A stretch of DNA of 64,000 nt from Aliagarivorans taiwanensis DSM 22990 (GTDB taxonomy: Bacteria; Pseudomonadota; Gammaproteobacteria; Enterobacterales; Celerinatantimonadaceae): contig NZ_AUBZ01000001.1 of NCBI RefSeq assembly GCF_000429505.1, forward strand, positions 186,001 to 250,000, given 5' to 3'. The notes beneath the pieces are model-generated. The model was not told the DNA's origin and searched no databases. It saw nothing but the letters and a program-made list of their open reading frames with translations. The position numbers were made by a program, and so were the translations under genes. Positions 9,051 to 19,355 of the stretch are shown here, one piece after another (position 1 is the first letter of the stretch; every line of letters starts with the position of its first letter).

Positions 9051-9818
9051 ATGCAAATCCTGCATATCCCCGCATTTTCAGATAATTACATCTGGCTATT
9101 AGAAGCTGGCAATGGCCAGGCAACGGTGGTGGACCCAGGCGAAGCAAGCCCGGTCATCGCACGCCTTGAGCAGCTGCAGCTAGAATTGACTAACATCCTA
9201 ATTACTCATCACCACGCCGACCATATCGGTGGCGTTGAAGCGTTACTAGCGCGCTACCCTGATGCCAAGGTCTATGCGCCCGTCAACGGCAGCTACCGCT
9301 TTGAGCACCAAGGGGTGGCGCAAGGAGACCGCCTGACACTGGCTGGGCTAAGCGAGCAATTCGAGGTACTCGAAGTACCCGGGCATACCTTAGATCACGT
9401 GGCCTACTACACGCCGGGGCACCTGTTTATCGGTGATACCTTATTCTCGGGCGGTTGTGGTCGCCTGTTTGAAGGCAGCGCTCAACAGATGCTAGAGTCG
9501 CTCAGCCGAATCGCCTCACTGCCTGAGAAAACCCTTATTTATCCTGCACATGAGTACACCCAGGCTAACCTGGTTTTTGCCTTAGCGGTGGAAAGTAACA
9601 ACCCGCAACTGTTGGCCTATCAGAAAAACGTCGCAAAACTTCGCCAACAAGGTTTACCGACCGTGCCAACCTCTTTGGCCAACGAATTAGCGATCAATCC
9701 GTTTCTACGTAGCGCCGAATCTAGCGTTCAGCAGCGAGTCGCCATGGAAGCACAGCAGCCAATGGCCAATCCGCTGGATACCTTTACAGCACTGAGGTCA
9801 TGGAAAGACCGCTTCTGA
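9051..9818 (+). CDS. gloB: hydroxyacylglutathione hydrolase (glyoxalase II)
   Basis: The 255-residue metallo-beta-lactamase-fold enzyme has the dinuclear metal motif THHHADHIGG, then GHTLDHVAYY, GDTLFSGGCGRLFEGS and the C-terminal glutathione-binding part with IYPAHEYTQANL. It hydrolyses S-D-lactoylglutathione to D-lactate and glutathione in the methylglyoxal detoxification pathway, in the cytoplasm. Length and motifs match the standard enzyme. It is divergent from the yafS-like gene and is followed after 73 bases by mltD on the same strand, an arrangement common in gammaproteobacteria. Confidence 0.96.
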   Translation: MQILHIPAFSDNYIWLLEAGNGQATVVDPGEASPVIARLEQLQLELTNILITHHHADHIGGVEALLARYPDAKVYAPVNGSYRFEHQGVAQGDRLTLAGLSEQFEVLEVPGHTLDHVAYYTPGHLFIGDTLFSGGCGRLFEGSAQQMLESLSRIASLPEKTLIYPAHEYTQANLVFALAVESNNPQLLAYQKNVAKLRQQGLPTVPTSLANELAINPFLRSAESSVQQRVAMEAQQPMANPLDTFTALRSWKDRF

Positions 9819-9891
9819 CTTGCACCCACCGGGCAAGCTCAATAACATGTGAACTTTGTGTGTCGAAAACAGCAAGACTGACAGGAAACGA

Positions 9892-11523
9892 ATGAGAAAA
9901 TTATACGTTGGCGCGATGTGTGTCGCTCTTTCTGCGTGCCAACTTACGGCTCGCCAAGATGAGCCGGATACCCTCGAACAGGCTCAAGCCGAACTATCCA
10001 GTGATATGGAGAGTGCTGCGGGCAGCCTGGAACTCGCCGCCACGCCTGAGCAACTGCCAGCCGAAGCCGCACTTAATCAAGCTGCACTCGAGCAAGTTGA
10101 GCCAGAACAACCCGAGCCGCTTACCCCACAACAGGTCGATGATTTGTGGGAGCGCATCGACATGCAGCTAAGTTTAGCGATCCCGCTAGAGCAAAAAAGC
10201 CTGCAATCTCAGCTGAACTGGTACCTGCGCCACCCCGATTATATGCGCCGGGTATCACAGCGCGCCGAGCCTTACCTCTACTTCATCGTCGATGAGATTG
10301 AAAAGCGCGATATGCCGCTTGAGCTGGCGCTGCTTCCCATCGTAGAAAGCGCCTTCCAGCCCTTCGCCTACTCCCATGGCCGTGCCGCTGGTTTGTGGCA
10401 GATTATCCCCGGTACCGGGCGTCGCTTCGGGCTGGAGCAAAACTGGTGGTATGACGGCCGTCGCGATGTCTACGCCTCAACCATTGCCGCGCTGGATTAC
10501 CTGGAGTATCTGAATCGCTTCTTCGATGGCGACTGGACTCACGCCATTGCCGCCTACAATTCAGGCGAAGGCCGGGTGCGCAATGCCATCCGCGCCAACA
10601 AACGCGCCAACAAGCCAACCGATTTCTGGTCGCTGTCGCTGCCGCGCGAAACCAGCGCCTACCTACCGAAGCTGCTGGCACTGAGCCATATCCTGCAAAA
10701 TCGCGAAGATTACGATATGGAGATCCCACAGCTGGCGAACCAACCGTATTTCGAGCGTGTTGATGTTGGCTCGCAGATCGACCTAGCGGTTGCCGCCGAT
10801 CTGGCGGGTATTGAGCTGGAAGAGCTACACCGCCTCAACCCGGGCTTTAACCGCTGGGCCACCGCGCCGGAAGGCCCGCACTTCCTGCTTCTGCCCATTG
10901 AGCAAGCCGAGCGCTTCGAAGTAGCAGTCAACAACATGCCCAAGCAAGACCGCTTGCAGTGGACCCGCTACACCGTGGTATCAGGCGATAGCCTGAGCAC
11001 CATTGCGAGTCGCTACAACACCACCTCCAGCCAAGTTCGTCAGCTTAACAGCCTAAGTGACGATACCATACGTATTGGCCAGGCCTTGCTGATCCCGATC
11101 TCCAGTCGTGATAGCGAAGCCTACACCCTGAGCCAAGAGCAGCGCCTAGCGGCGACTCAAGGCCGCAACCGTGGCGCTATCAAGCTCAACTACACGGTAA
11201 AATCGGGAGACAGCCTGTGGGAGATTGGTCGCCGTTACAAGGTGAGCCACCGCCAAATCGCCAGCTGGAATGGTATGGCACCGGGCGACACCCTGCGCTT
11301 AGGGCAAAAGCTGGTGATCTGGCAACAAACCGATATTCCTCGCGACCAGCTGCAAACCATCACCTACCGGGTTCGCAGTGGTGACTCGCTATCCACCATC
11401 GCTGCGCGCTTTAAGGTACGTGTCAGCGACTTGGTGAAGTGGAACAAGCTCGATCAAAACCGCTACCTACAGCCCGGCCAACGCCTCAAGCTGTACATTA
11501 ATGTGGCTGAAGTCAGCGCCTAA
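9892..11523 (+). CDS. mltD: membrane-bound lytic murein transglycosylase D
   Basis: I place the start at ATG 9892, which follows AGGAAACGA and gives a lipoprotein signal with lipobox LSAC (Cys16). The 543-residue product has an acidic, glutamine-rich linker and then an SLT domain with catalytic E152 in PIVESAFQPFAYS followed by AAGLWQIIPGTGRRFGL. Three LysM modules follow (YTVVSGDSL, YTVKSGDSL and YRVRSGDSL). It cleaves peptidoglycan glycan strands to 1,6-anhydro-muropeptides from the outer membrane. E. coli MltD has two LysM modules; three is seen in other genera. The stop overlaps the convergent YafD-like gene by 11 bases. Confidence 0.95.
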   Translation: MRKLYVGAMCVALSACQLTARQDEPDTLEQAQAELSSDMESAAGSLELAATPEQLPAEAALNQAALEQVEPEQPEPLTPQQVDDLWERIDMQLSLAIPLEQKSLQSQLNWYLRHPDYMRRVSQRAEPYLYFIVDEIEKRDMPLELALLPIVESAFQPFAYSHGRAAGLWQIIPGTGRRFGLEQNWWYDGRRDVYASTIAALDYLEYLNRFFDGDWTHAIAAYNSGEGRVRNAIRANKRANKPTDFWSLSLPRETSAYLPKLLALSHILQNREDYDMEIPQLANQPYFERVDVGSQIDLAVAADLAGIELEELHRLNPGFNRWATAPEGPHFLLLPIEQAERFEVAVNNMPKQDRLQWTRYTVVSGDSLSTIASRYNTTSSQVRQLNSLSDDTIRIGQALLIPISSRDSEAYTLSQEQRLAATQGRNRGAIKLNYTVKSGDSLWEIGRRYKVSHRQIASWNGMAPGDTLRLGQKLVIWQQTDIPRDQLQTITYRVRSGDSLSTIAARFKVRVSDLVKWNKLDQNRYLQPGQRLKLYINVAEVSA

Positions 11524-12340
11524 ATCTTACCAGCAGAGCATTGTGATCGGAGCTGTCGGTCACAATGCTTTTCGCTGACACCAAACTCAAGCCACGATAG
11601 GCCACATGGTCTAGCACCTCACCAAAAACTCTGCTGCGCAAATCCGGCTCAAACGCCACTAGCTGCAAGCTGTGTCGCTGGATAAAGCGCTCAAACACCG
11701 CCAAGCGTGAATCGCTCCAGGTATTAAAATCCCCCGCCAGCACCACCGGCCCGGTATGTTGGTTCAGCTCATCGCTTAAATCGGTTAATTGCTGGGTGAA
11801 GGTCAGTTCATCGAGGGTAAAGTTCACGCTGTGCACATTCACAATTAGCACCTCACTCCCCTGCCAGCGGTAGACAAGCGACAGGCTAGACTTGGGAAAC
11901 CGAATAAGAGGCTCTGTGGTTAAACGGGCACATACCCGCTCTGCCGGCGCCCGAGTCAAGGTTGCCACGCCCAGACCATCGCCCAGCCATTCAAAGGCTA
12001 GCGCTTGGTAGCGATACCACTGACCGATTTGCCCCCAGCCATAAAGTTGTTTGCGGCTGCCCTCTTGCAGCATCAATATCTGATTGCCTGCGACCAGCTC
12101 ACTAAGCTCGTTATGCCAGTTGTCGCGCTGCCCTTTGTAGGCGTTCCACACCACAATGCCCAGCCCGTCACTGGACAAGGGTTCCGCCGGCAGCTCAAGT
12201 GGAGCAAACTCGAGTTGGGTGTTATCGCAAGGGCGCGCTGAAGCATCAAAAGCGAGCAGCACTGAGCAGCAACCTAACAGCAGGTAAACTTGAGCCACTC
12301 CCAGAACTTGCTTAAGCTTGGCTAACCATTTGATACACAT
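11513..12340 (-). CDS. endonuclease/exonuclease/phosphatase family protein (YafD-like)
   Basis: The protein has the EEP fold motifs VVWNAYKG, LMLQEGSRK (catalytic Glu), VNVHSVNF, LAGDFNTWSD and the terminal SDHNALLVRF. An N-terminal hydrophobic segment (QVYLLLGCCSVLLAFDASA) would anchor or export it. E. coli YafD, near gloB and mltD, has the same plan. I chose ATG 12340, giving 275 residues, because upstream codons do not fit an export signal. The GGGAGG ribosome site lies only one base before that ATG, so the exact start is uncertain. The divergent lipoprotein start is only 19 bases away. Possible substrates include DNA, phospholipid headgroups or phosphoinositides; no choice is possible here. 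Confidence 0.8.
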   Translation of the reverse strand: MCIKWLAKLKQVLGVAQVYLLLGCCSVLLAFDASARPCDNTQLEFAPLELPAEPLSSDGLGIVVWNAYKGQRDNWHNELSELVAGNQILMLQEGSRKQLYGWGQIGQWYRYQALAFEWLGDGLGVATLTRAPAERVCARLTTEPLIRFPKSSLSLVYRWQGSEVLIVNVHSVNFTLDELTFTQQLTDLSDELNQHTGPVVLAGDFNTWSDSRLAVFERFIQRHSLQLVAFEPDLRSRVFGEVLDHVAYRGLSLVSAKSIVTDSSDHNALLVRFRR

Positions 12341-12359
12341 ACCTCCCGTTGGTCTGCCT

Positions 12360-12896
12360 ATGCGCTCTTTTCTACTCATCGCCGTCACGCTCTTCCTTAC
12401 CGCTTGCTCGTACAACTACAGTATCAGCGAGGCTGAACTAAACCAACGTTTGCAACGCGCAGAGCTGAGTAAACAAGTGGGCATCCCCGGTTTGGCATTA
12501 GCTGCGTTCAAGCTCACCGACCTTGAGCTGGCGCTCCAAGAACAAGATCAGAAACTGCAGCTCGATAGTCAACTGAGTATCAACGTGCAAACTTCTGACC
12601 AGCAGTTACAAGCTCAGATGCGCTCCACCCTTGAAGCCCGCCCGGACTACCAGCCCGAGCAAGGCGCCATCTACCTCAAAGACCTGCGGATCCTCAATCA
12701 AGAGATATCGCCCAGCGATGCCGAGCCAATGCTACGCCTGATAACCCCCTTGGTTGAGCTGGCCTTAAACCAATATCTGGAGCGATACCCGCTCTATCAA
12801 CTGGACGAATCAGACAGCAAGCAAGCGATGGCCAAGCGACTGGGCAAGGATGTGCAGATCAAAGCCAATCGTATTGATTTTGTATTTGGTTATTAG
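12360..12896 (+). CDS. DUF1439 lipoprotein, YceB-like
   Basis: Starting at ATG 12360 the product is a 178-residue lipoprotein with signal MRSFLLIAVTLFLTAC (lipobox LTAC). The mature part, beginning YNYSISEAELNQRLQ and containing GAIYLKDLRIL and MAKRLGKDVQIK, aligns by eye with E. coli YceB: TITEQEINQSL, GAIFLKEMEVV and MAKKLAKGIEVK. DUF1439 proteins have a tubular lipid-binding fold and sit in the envelope; their function is unknown. No strong Shine-Dalgarno is visible. The gene is monocistronic, divergent from the YafD-like gene and 147 bases before the patatin gene. Confidence 0.85.
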   Translation: MRSFLLIAVTLFLTACSYNYSISEAELNQRLQRAELSKQVGIPGLALAAFKLTDLELALQEQDQKLQLDSQLSINVQTSDQQLQAQMRSTLEARPDYQPEQGAIYLKDLRILNQEISPSDAEPMLRLITPLVELALNQYLERYPLYQLDESDSKQAMAKRLGKDVQIKANRIDFVFGY

Positions 12897-13043
12897 GGCC
12901 TATTGAGCTGGGCCAAGACTATACTGAATAAGCCAGCGACCCAGCGCGGGTTTCTAGCGTCTTAAAAAGATCATCCATCTGTCTCAGTGCTAACCAATAC
13001 TTCTAGTTACCGAGCAGGCTCAACACAGGGAAAAGGCAACAGC

Positions 13044-13907
13044 ATGGAACAGCAGCAGGTCAAAAAACTGGTTCCTATATTCGCAGGTGGCGGTACCCGC
13101 TTGCCTGCTCATATCGGTATTCTTGCTGCGATCAATGAGCTGGACATCGACTTCGACCACATCGTGGGCGTCTCGGGCGGCAGTATCATTAGCTCGCTCT
13201 ATGCCAGTGGCAAATCCATTGAAGAGATCAAAGCCATCGCCCTGAGCACCGATTTCGACCAGTTCAAGGGCTTCTCGCTAATCAGCCTGCTACGCAACGG
13301 CGGGCTATGCTCCGGCGACAAGTTTGAGATGTGGATAGACAATCTGCTTGGTGGGGTACGATTTAAAGACCTGCCTATGAAGCTGCATGTGGTGGCCACC
13401 GACGTTCGCTCAGGCTCGCCGGTGGTGTTCGACGCCATTCAAACTCCAGACGAAAAAGTCTCGCGGGCGGTGCGCTTTTCCATGTCTATCCCGCTAATCT
13501 TCTCGTTCAAACACTATCAAGACCACCTGATGGTCGATGGCAGTATCTTGTCGGAGGACGCACTGCATCGCGACTGGGCCTCCGATGGCACGCCGGTTAT
13601 CTGCTTTAGGCTGCGTGGCAACAACGACACCAAGCCCTTACCCACTAACGGTTGGTTCCCACTGGCGGCCTATGTATCGCTGCTGATCCGCACCTTTATG
13701 ACCACCATCTCTCGCGAGTACGTTAACGAGAAATTCTGGCACCGCACCATTGTGGTCAATACCGGCAATACCTCACCGGTGGACTTCCACCTCGATGATG
13801 AAGCCAAGTTGGCGCTCTACGATATCGGCTACCAAACTGCTCTGGATATTGTTCCAAGTAAAATTTTTCATCAACAAAACCCCTCTCAGATCTCACAAAT
13901 TAAATAA
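13044..13907 (+). CDS. patatin-like phospholipase family protein
   Basis: The 287-residue protein has the patatin fold: oxyanion-hole loop FAGGGTRLPAHIG, nucleophile elbow GVSGGS (catalytic serine) and the aspartate of MVDGSILSEDAL, where most relatives have DGG or DGA. These form the Ser-Asp dyad of the family, which hydrolyses phospholipids or acyl esters. No signal peptide or membrane segment is seen, so it is probably cytoplasmic. I start at ATG 13044 (MEQQQVKKL) because GGGAAAAGG precedes it; an upstream in-frame ATG at 12987 adds 19 unlikely residues. Substrate unknown. Confidence 0.87.
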   Translation: MEQQQVKKLVPIFAGGGTRLPAHIGILAAINELDIDFDHIVGVSGGSIISSLYASGKSIEEIKAIALSTDFDQFKGFSLISLLRNGGLCSGDKFEMWIDNLLGGVRFKDLPMKLHVVATDVRSGSPVVFDAIQTPDEKVSRAVRFSMSIPLIFSFKHYQDHLMVDGSILSEDALHRDWASDGTPVICFRLRGNNDTKPLPTNGWFPLAAYVSLLIRTFMTTISREYVNEKFWHRTIVVNTGNTSPVDFHLDDEAKLALYDIGYQTALDIVPSKIFHQQNPSQISQIK

Positions 13908-14006
13908 GGTCTTTGCCTTAACTCTATTAAGTAATTTGACTTTTATTATTCACTCTATACTCAAAGGCATTGCCTAAGTCGATGTTTTATATAAAGGAGT
14001 CAAAGA

Positions 14007-15671
14007 ATGTCTCTTAGTGTGCGCCAACGTTTATTGCTGTTATCAATCGGCCCGGCGCTGTTACTTAGCGTCTGCTTGGTAGCAGTAACGCTGTATGAAA
14101 TGAACGAGCTATCTGAAAATATTGTTGCCAATACAGAGCAAGATCTAAATAAGATGAAACGCGCTGAGCTCAAATCCTATATGGATATGACCTATGGCTC
14201 TATCGCTCACATCTATGAAAGTGGCGGCTCATTAGAAGATGCATTGCCAACCCTACAAGGCTTAAAATTTGGCGAAAGTGGCTATATATTCGGCTATGAC
14301 AAAAACGGGGTTCGCCTGCTACTCGGACACTCAGATAAAGGCCTGGGAGATAACTTCTGGAATCTCCAAGATAAACAAGGGCAGTACATCATTCGCGACC
14401 TGATTCAAGCTGCTAAGCGCGGTGAGTACTACTCTTACTACTTCCCGAAACCTGGGGAGACTGAAGCATTGGCCAAACTGAGTTTCGCCATTTACTTAGA
14501 CCGTTGGGATCTGATGCTGGGTACCGGTTTTTACACCGATGATATCGATGCCGAACTGGCAGAGTTAAGGGCGCAAAGTAAAGAAAGCCAAGCAGATGCT
14601 TTAACAGTGGTCATCATCACCAGTATCATCTTGATAGCCCTAGCCATGCTAATAGGGGTAATGACTAACCGCTCTATCACTAAACCGCTGCGAGACCTTA
14701 ACGACCAGTTTGCCGCCTTAGCCACCGGTGACGCCGACTTGACCGCGCGCCTGCCCACCGACTACGCCAAAGAGTTCCGCGAGCTGGCCAGTAACTTCAA
14801 TGCCTTTACCGGTTCACTGCACAACCTAGTCAGCATGGTGAAACAAGTTGCCGACGATGTTGCGGATGAAAGCGGCGCTATGTCAGAACGCGCAGGCCGT
14901 ATCGACCAGTTGCTGGTCGAGCAGCGTGAAGAGACCACCCAAGTGGCCACAGCGATGACCGAGATGACCGCCTCAGCTCATGATGTGTCCGACAACGCCA
15001 ATAACGCCGCGGGCTCTGCTCAAGAAGCGGATGGCAACGCAGAGAATGCCATGAGCACCGTGGTGCAAGCGGTAGGCTCAGTTGAAGCGCTGGCGGGTGA
15101 AGTGAGCCAAGCGGGTGAAGTGATCTCAAAACTAGAAGGCGATGTGCAAAACATCTCCTCAGCCCTGAGCGTGATTCAAGGGATTGCCGAGCAAACCAAC
15201 CTGCTTGCGCTTAACGCGGCCATCGAAGCGGCTAGGGCCGGTGAACAAGGCCGCGGTTTTGCGGTAGTGGCCGATGAGGTACGCCAGCTTGCCAGCCGCA
15301 CCCAAGACAGCACGGGTGAAATTCATCAGATGATCGAAAGACTGAAGAACGGCTCGGATGCCGCAGTGTCTTCAATGGGAAGCAGCCAAGGACGTAGCAG
15401 CGAAGCGGTGGATGGTGCCAATGCCGCCAGCGAAGCCCTACAGCAAATCAAGGATGCGATTCAGACCATTATGGATATGAATGCGTTAATCGCTACGGCG
15501 ACCGAAGAGCAGAGCCATGTAGGCCAAGAGATCTCTCAACGAATTGAACAAATCTCCGATCAGAGTAACCAAAGCGCTGAGCTGGCTAACGCTAACCGAG
15601 CCAGCAGCAGCTCGTTGAACGACCATGCCAGTAAGCTGCAAGAGCTAGTTGGCCGCTTCCGACTGAGCTAA
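14007..15671 (+). CDS. methyl-accepting chemotaxis protein with single-Cache sensor
   Basis: The 554-residue receptor has TM1 at about residues 8-30 and a periplasmic single-Cache domain of the sCache_2 type ([23 protein letters not shown] ... [16 protein letters not shown]). TM2 is near 195-217, followed by HAMP ([20 protein letters not shown]). The signalling domain carries the hairpin tip [20 protein letters not shown], with [15 protein letters not shown] after it. sCache_2 domains commonly bind small carboxylates, so organic acids are a reasonable ligand guess. Ribosome site AAAGGAG precedes ATG. The gene overlaps the convergent cyclase gene by 27 bases and has no che genes nearby. Confidence 0.95.
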   Translation: MSLSVRQRLLLLSIGPALLLSVCLVAVTLYEMNELSENIVANTEQDLNKMKRAELKSYMDMTYGSIAHIYESGGSLEDALPTLQGLKFGESGYIFGYDKNGVRLLLGHSDKGLGDNFWNLQDKQGQYIIRDLIQAAKRGEYYSYYFPKPGETEALAKLSFAIYLDRWDLMLGTGFYTDDIDAELAELRAQSKESQADALTVVIITSIILIALAMLIGVMTNRSITKPLRDLNDQFAALATGDADLTARLPTDYAKEFRELASNFNAFTGSLHNLVSMVKQVADDVADESGAMSERAGRIDQLLVEQREETTQVATAMTEMTASAHDVSDNANNAAGSAQEADGNAENAMSTVVQAVGSVEALAGEVSQAGEVISKLEGDVQNISSALSVIQGIAEQTNLLALNAAIEAARAGEQGRGFAVVADEVRQLASRTQDSTGEIHQMIERLKNGSDAAVSSMGSSQGRSSEAVDGANAASEALQQIKDAIQTIMDMNALIATATEEQSHVGQEISQRIEQISDQSNQSAELANANRASSSSLNDHASKLQELVGRFRLS

Positions 15672-17336
15672 CTTAGGAACATCAACCGGCTCAGAGCTAT
15701 CTTGAGCCGGTTGCACTAACTCAACGCCTCCTTCCTCAAGCTCTGCATCCGAACAATAGCGATCCCGTCCACTATGCTTGGCCCGATACAGGGCCTCATC
15801 AGCCAGCTTAATCAACTCGGTTGAGCGTGTTCCTGAATGGGGGAAGGTCGCCCCACCAATGGAAAGCGTCAGCTTACCCAAGGACATTTTATTGAAGGTT
15901 AACGCGAGCTCACGAACTGCATCCAACAGTTTCTCGGCAATCACCTTCGCACCTTGCTCACTGGTGTTGGGCAGGATGATAGCGATCTCCTCGCCACCAA
16001 TACGGCACACAATATCGTCCCCACGAATATTGTCGATAAGCAAGGTTGCCAAGCTCTTCAAGACATAATCGCCTGCATCATGGCCGAAGTTATCGTTAAA
16101 GCGTTTAAAGTGGTCCATATCGGCCATCAAAAGGCTCATTGGCTGCTGATAGCGCTCACTGCGCATCAGGGTCTTGCTCATCGCCTCTTCAAAGGCACGA
16201 CGGTTGCTCAGCCCAGTCAGCGGATCCCTGAGGGCTTGTTCACGCAGTTTTTGCTGCAGGTTGAGGTTGGCCAGTGCCAACCCAAGGTGCTCGCCCACGG
16301 TAAAGGCCAACTGCATCCACTCTTCAGAAACTTCTTCTTCGAGATATAGATGCATCAAGCCAATGGTGTTGCCGTGAGCGATCAGTGGAATACACAGGGT
16401 TTGCACCTCTTCCGAGCTATGCATATGCGGGCAAATGAGCTTGGTATGCTTGTCATAGGAGAGATGATGCTTACCTTTGCGCAGGGCCCAACATTCGTCA
16501 GGGCTGAAGGTTTTATCACCGGGCCACTCCCCTCCCCAGTCCAACTTGATCTCCAGCTGATTACGGGACGCACGCATCATTGATACCGCGCCATTTACGT
16601 TTCCTAATAAACGCGGTAGTACATCAGAAGTCACCTGTTCCGCTTCCTCAAGGGTATTACACGCGGCCAGCATATTGGCCAAACGCTGAATCAGCTCTAT
16701 CTCGCTGGTGCGATGCTCTACTTGATGCTCCAAGCTGGCCTGTTGCTTGGCTATTTGCCGCTGAATACTGCGATTGGTAAAAAACGCTAAGCAGCTAACC
16801 AAGGTGGTCATCACGAGCAGTAACGCAGCCAAAATAAAGTCTAGCTCTCTGACCATGTTCTCAAGGCGGCTTAGCGGGATGGCAACCCTGGCCACACCGT
16901 CAAAGCCCAGGTATGAAACAGGCACAGCCACATACATCAGCTCTTCATCTAGCACTTCACTGCGCCGAACAGCAACACCGACCCCTTCAGCTAATGCCTG
17001 CAATACCTCTGAGCGGTCTGCATGCGAGGGAAGTGACTTAAGCTGGAAACGGTTTATGCCACTATCGGCGAGTACATCTCCGTCGCGAGAAATCAAGCTG
17101 ACTCGATTGCTTCCCACCAGTCCATGCTCGTAGATAAACGCATAGAGTTTAAGCGGAGTCGCAATCGGCTTCTCCTTTTCCAACGAACGGGCGATGCTTT
17201 GAGCTTGCTGAGTAAGGTTCGTCTGCACTTGATTGTCCAGCCAATTTCGAACCAAGCTGCTATAGGCGATCAGACACACCACTGACAGCAACACCAACAC
17301 CAACCCCGGGAGGTAAAACAGACGCTTACTGGACAT
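15645..17336 (-). CDS. membrane-bound GAF-GGDEF diguanylate cyclase
   Basis: Start chosen at ATG 17336 (MSSKRLFYL), preceded by AAGGAATGGTT; the product is 563 residues. TM1 is near residues 6-28, then a periplasmic sensor of about 140 residues, and TM2 near 170-192. A coiled-coil linker and a GAF domain ([20 protein letters not shown] ... [18 protein letters not shown]) follow. The GGDEF domain begins [15 protein letters not shown]. The active loop is GGEEI, a working variant, and the inhibitory I-site RGDD lies correctly upstream ([13 protein letters not shown]). It should make cyclic di-GMP with product inhibition. The tail is acidic and low-complexity. It is convergent with the chemoreceptor gene. 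Confidence 0.93.
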   Translation of the reverse strand: MSSKRLFYLPGLVLVLLSVVCLIAYSSLVRNWLDNQVQTNLTQQAQSIARSLEKEKPIATPLKLYAFIYEHGLVGSNRVSLISRDGDVLADSGINRFQLKSLPSHADRSEVLQALAEGVGVAVRRSEVLDEELMYVAVPVSYLGFDGVARVAIPLSRLENMVRELDFILAALLLVMTTLVSCLAFFTNRSIQRQIAKQQASLEHQVEHRTSEIELIQRLANMLAACNTLEEAEQVTSDVLPRLLGNVNGAVSMMRASRNQLEIKLDWGGEWPGDKTFSPDECWALRKGKHHLSYDKHTKLICPHMHSSEEVQTLCIPLIAHGNTIGLMHLYLEEEVSEEWMQLAFTVGEHLGLALANLNLQQKLREQALRDPLTGLSNRRAFEEAMSKTLMRSERYQQPMSLLMADMDHFKRFNDNFGHDAGDYVLKSLATLLIDNIRGDDIVCRIGGEEIAIILPNTSEQGAKVIAEKLLDAVRELALTFNKMSLGKLTLSIGGATFPHSGTRSTELIKLADEALYRAKHSGRDRYCSDAELEEGGVELVQPAQDSSEPVDVPKLAQSEAAN

Positions 17337-17518
17337 AACCATTCCTTTGCTTATTACCAAACGCATCATTTAGCCTAGCAAAACAATTACTGAAATGCTC
17401 AGTAAATACCCTTTTATAAACAAAAACTTATATAAGCAAAAGGAGGTAGAAAGGATGGAAGAAATGCCACTTAAATCAGTGGCATAAGGGTAGCGCCGGT
17501 TGTAGTTGGGGAAAAGAC

Positions 17519-17950
17519 CTAGTTTAAACGGCGAGAACCGTCAGAGAAGGTTGCCACTACCACTTTTTGACCCGGTTGAAAACGTCCCTGCTCTTCGCGC
17601 TTGGTAAAGCGCATCACCATACCACTCTCAAGGCGCACATCGTAGTCGAAGTAGATAACTTCATAGCTGGCTGCCTGACTGGCCGCCGCAGCACCGCCTA
17701 CCGCACCCACGGTGGTGGCGACCTTCTTGCCACTGCCACCGCCAATTTTCGAGCCCAAAAAGCCGCCGGCCGCGCCCCCCGCTAAACCCGCCACTAAGTT
17801 GCGTTTGGTTTCGCTGTAGGATTTAACATTAACCACCTCGCCTACTTGCTCGCTGACCAAGGTTGGCGGGGTGTAAGAACATGCGGCCAGACCCACTACC
17901 ATCATGAGTGCCATTACTGCCGATCTAAACAAAGCATTACTCCATAACAT
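17519..17950 (-). CDS. glycine-zipper outer-membrane lipoprotein, SlyB-like
   Basis: The 143-residue product has a hydrophobic signal ending in lipobox LAAC and a short threonine/valine-rich stretch. A glycine-zipper pair (LVAGLAGGAAGGFLGSKIGGG and VGAVGGAAAAS) and a beta-rich C-terminus ending FSDGSRRLN follow. This is the layout of SlyB and 17-kDa surface-antigen lipoproteins, which sit in the outer membrane and stabilise it under stress. The annotated ATG has no Shine-Dalgarno; a TTG at 17932, seven bases after GGAG, would give a tidier lipoprotein signal (MFRSAVMALMMVVGLAAC). The gene appears monocistronic. Confidence 0.82.
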   Translation of the reverse strand: MLWSNALFRSAVMALMMVVGLAACSYTPPTLVSEQVGEVVNVKSYSETKRNLVAGLAGGAAGGFLGSKIGGGSGKKVATTVGAVGGAAAASQAASYEVIYFDYDVRLESGMVMRFTKREEQGRFQPGQKVVVATFSDGSRRLN

Positions 17951-18060
17951 GCTGAATTAACCGCTAAAATACTATGTCGCCATGGCGGCTTATCCCAGCA
18001 AATTTGCACAAATTGACACTGATTGATGGAATATTCTGCAGATCTTTCAAGGCGTTACAA

Positions 18061-18084
18061 AAAAGGCACCTAACGGTGCCTTTT
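18061..18084 (-). terminator. bidirectional-type terminator downstream of efpL
   Basis: The palindrome AAAAGGCACC TAAC GGTGCCTTTT has a perfect 10-bp stem, A-tract, four-base loop and T-tract. It lies 39 bases past the efpL stop and reads as a Rho-independent terminator on the minus strand. Confidence 0.88.
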
Positions 18085-18123
18085 CGATGATAAAACCTGT
18101 TAAAGCATGAGCGCTTACTTCGC

Positions 18124-18690
18124 CTATGCGCGGCTCATAAACTTACACTCGGCAGTATTAACCTTGATTCGGTCGCCGGTTGCGATGTACTCCGGCACCT
18201 GCACCACCAAGCCAGTGGTTAAGGTCGCGGGCTTGGTACGAGCACTTGCCGACGCACCTTTGATAGACGGAGAGGTATCTACGATCTCCAGCTCAATGGC
18301 AGACGGCAGCTCGATGGCAACGGCATTGCCATCTACAGCAAGTACCTGCAGACCTTCCGTGTCTTCATTGAAGTACAGCAGCTCGTCAGCGATGGTCTCT
18401 TTGTGCAGGTTAAAAGGGGTGTAATCTTCGTTGTCCAGGAATACATACTCATCGCCATCAATGTAGGAGAACATCACCTGATGGCGGCTGAAGTCGGCCA
18501 GATTAACGATTTCATCGGCCTTAAAGCTCTCATCCACTTTCAAACCGGTTGCTACGTCATAGCACTTCATACGATAGAGGCTGGCACCGGCACGGCCACT
18601 TGGAGTGAGCTTGTTAATCTCCTTTACCGAAAGCACTTTGCCGTTGTGCTCGATAACCGCGTTCTTTTTGATTTCACTTGCCTTTGGCAT
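18124..18690 (-). CDS. efpL: elongation factor P-like protein EfpL (YeiP)
   Basis: Start chosen at ATG 18690 (MPKASEIKK), preceded by AAGGAAATTCC, giving 188 residues. It aligns along its whole length with E. coli YeiP/EfpL, including [33 protein letters not shown] and VQVPEY. The tip loop reads TPSGRAGAS with Arg33 where EF-P has its modified lysine. That is the EfpL hallmark, so it needs no EpmA-type modification. EfpL relieves ribosome stalling at proline-containing and some other motifs. It is a single gene with its own terminator; a divergent DUF3465 gene starts about 150 bases away. Confidence 0.93.
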   Translation of the reverse strand: MPKASEIKKNAVIEHNGKVLSVKEINKLTPSGRAGASLYRMKCYDVATGLKVDESFKADEIVNLADFSRHQVMFSYIDGDEYVFLDNEDYTPFNLHKETIADELLYFNEDTEGLQVLAVDGNAVAIELPSAIELEIVDTSPSIKGASASARTKPATLTTGLVVQVPEYIATGDRIKVNTAECKFMSRA

Positions 18691-18841
18691 CGTTGGAATT
18701 TCCTTCATCTTTAGATGAGCGAAACTTACCACGGCGCATCGCACTAGCCAAGAGAGAGCCATGGTGCGGGCTGATCAACATCAAAATTGCTGAGATCTTC
18801 ATCGTGTTATTATGCTTGCAGTTAATTATGTCGAGGAAGCT

Positions 18842-19267
18842 ATGGATAGCGTCACTTTTCGCAGCACATCAAGATGGCTAGGTTGGTTACTCGCCCTACT
18901 GCTGATAGTGGGCCTCTCTGCCCACAGCTACGCCAACGATCAGCGACTTGCGAACGCCTTTGCCAATCAGCAAAGCAACCTACAGATAGAAGGACAAGGC
19001 ATCGTTTCGCGCATTCTTAGCGATGATACAGTGGGTTCTCGCCATCAGAGGTTTATTCTCACTCTCGCCAGCCAGCAAACGTTGCTTGTTGCCCACAACA
19101 TCGATTTAGCGCCGCGTATCCCCAACCTGAGTATTGGCGACAAGGTAACATTCTATGGTGTGTATGAATGGAACAACAAAGGAGGTGTTATCCATTGGAC
19201 CCATCACGATCCGGCGAATCGTCACCCCCATGGCTGGCTGAAACACCGCGGCAAGCGCTATCAATAG
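18842..19267 (+). CDS. DUF3465 domain-containing exported protein
   Basis: Start placed at ATG 18842, which follows GAGGAAGCT, giving 141 residues. An N-terminal signal segment (WLGWLLALLLIVGLSAHSYA) precedes a compact domain of about 100 residues. That domain has the stretches SRHQRFILTLASQQTLLVAHNIDLAPRI, VTFYGVYEWNNKGGVIHWTHHDP and GWLKHRGKRYQ. These histidine- and tryptophan-rich blocks are the DUF3465 signature. The fold resembles small OB-like exported domains, and the function is unknown. Histidine pairs could bind metal or nucleic acid, which is inference. It stands alone between efpL and the riboflavin synthase gene. Confidence 0.85.
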   Translation: MDSVTFRSTSRWLGWLLALLLIVGLSAHSYANDQRLANAFANQQSNLQIEGQGIVSRILSDDTVGSRHQRFILTLASQQTLLVAHNIDLAPRIPNLSIGDKVTFYGVYEWNNKGGVIHWTHHDPANRHPHGWLKHRGKRYQ

Positions 19268-19355
19268 CGATCGGATATGACTTTTAATTCCAGATAGCGG
19301 GAAAACCTGCCACAATCCCCGCTTGCTGTCGTCACCGAAGTCTTAAGGAGTTCCC

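Noticed and set aside
19268-19355. Possible FMN riboswitch before riboflavin synthase
   Set aside because: Leader is too short and lacks the conserved RFN-element blocks.
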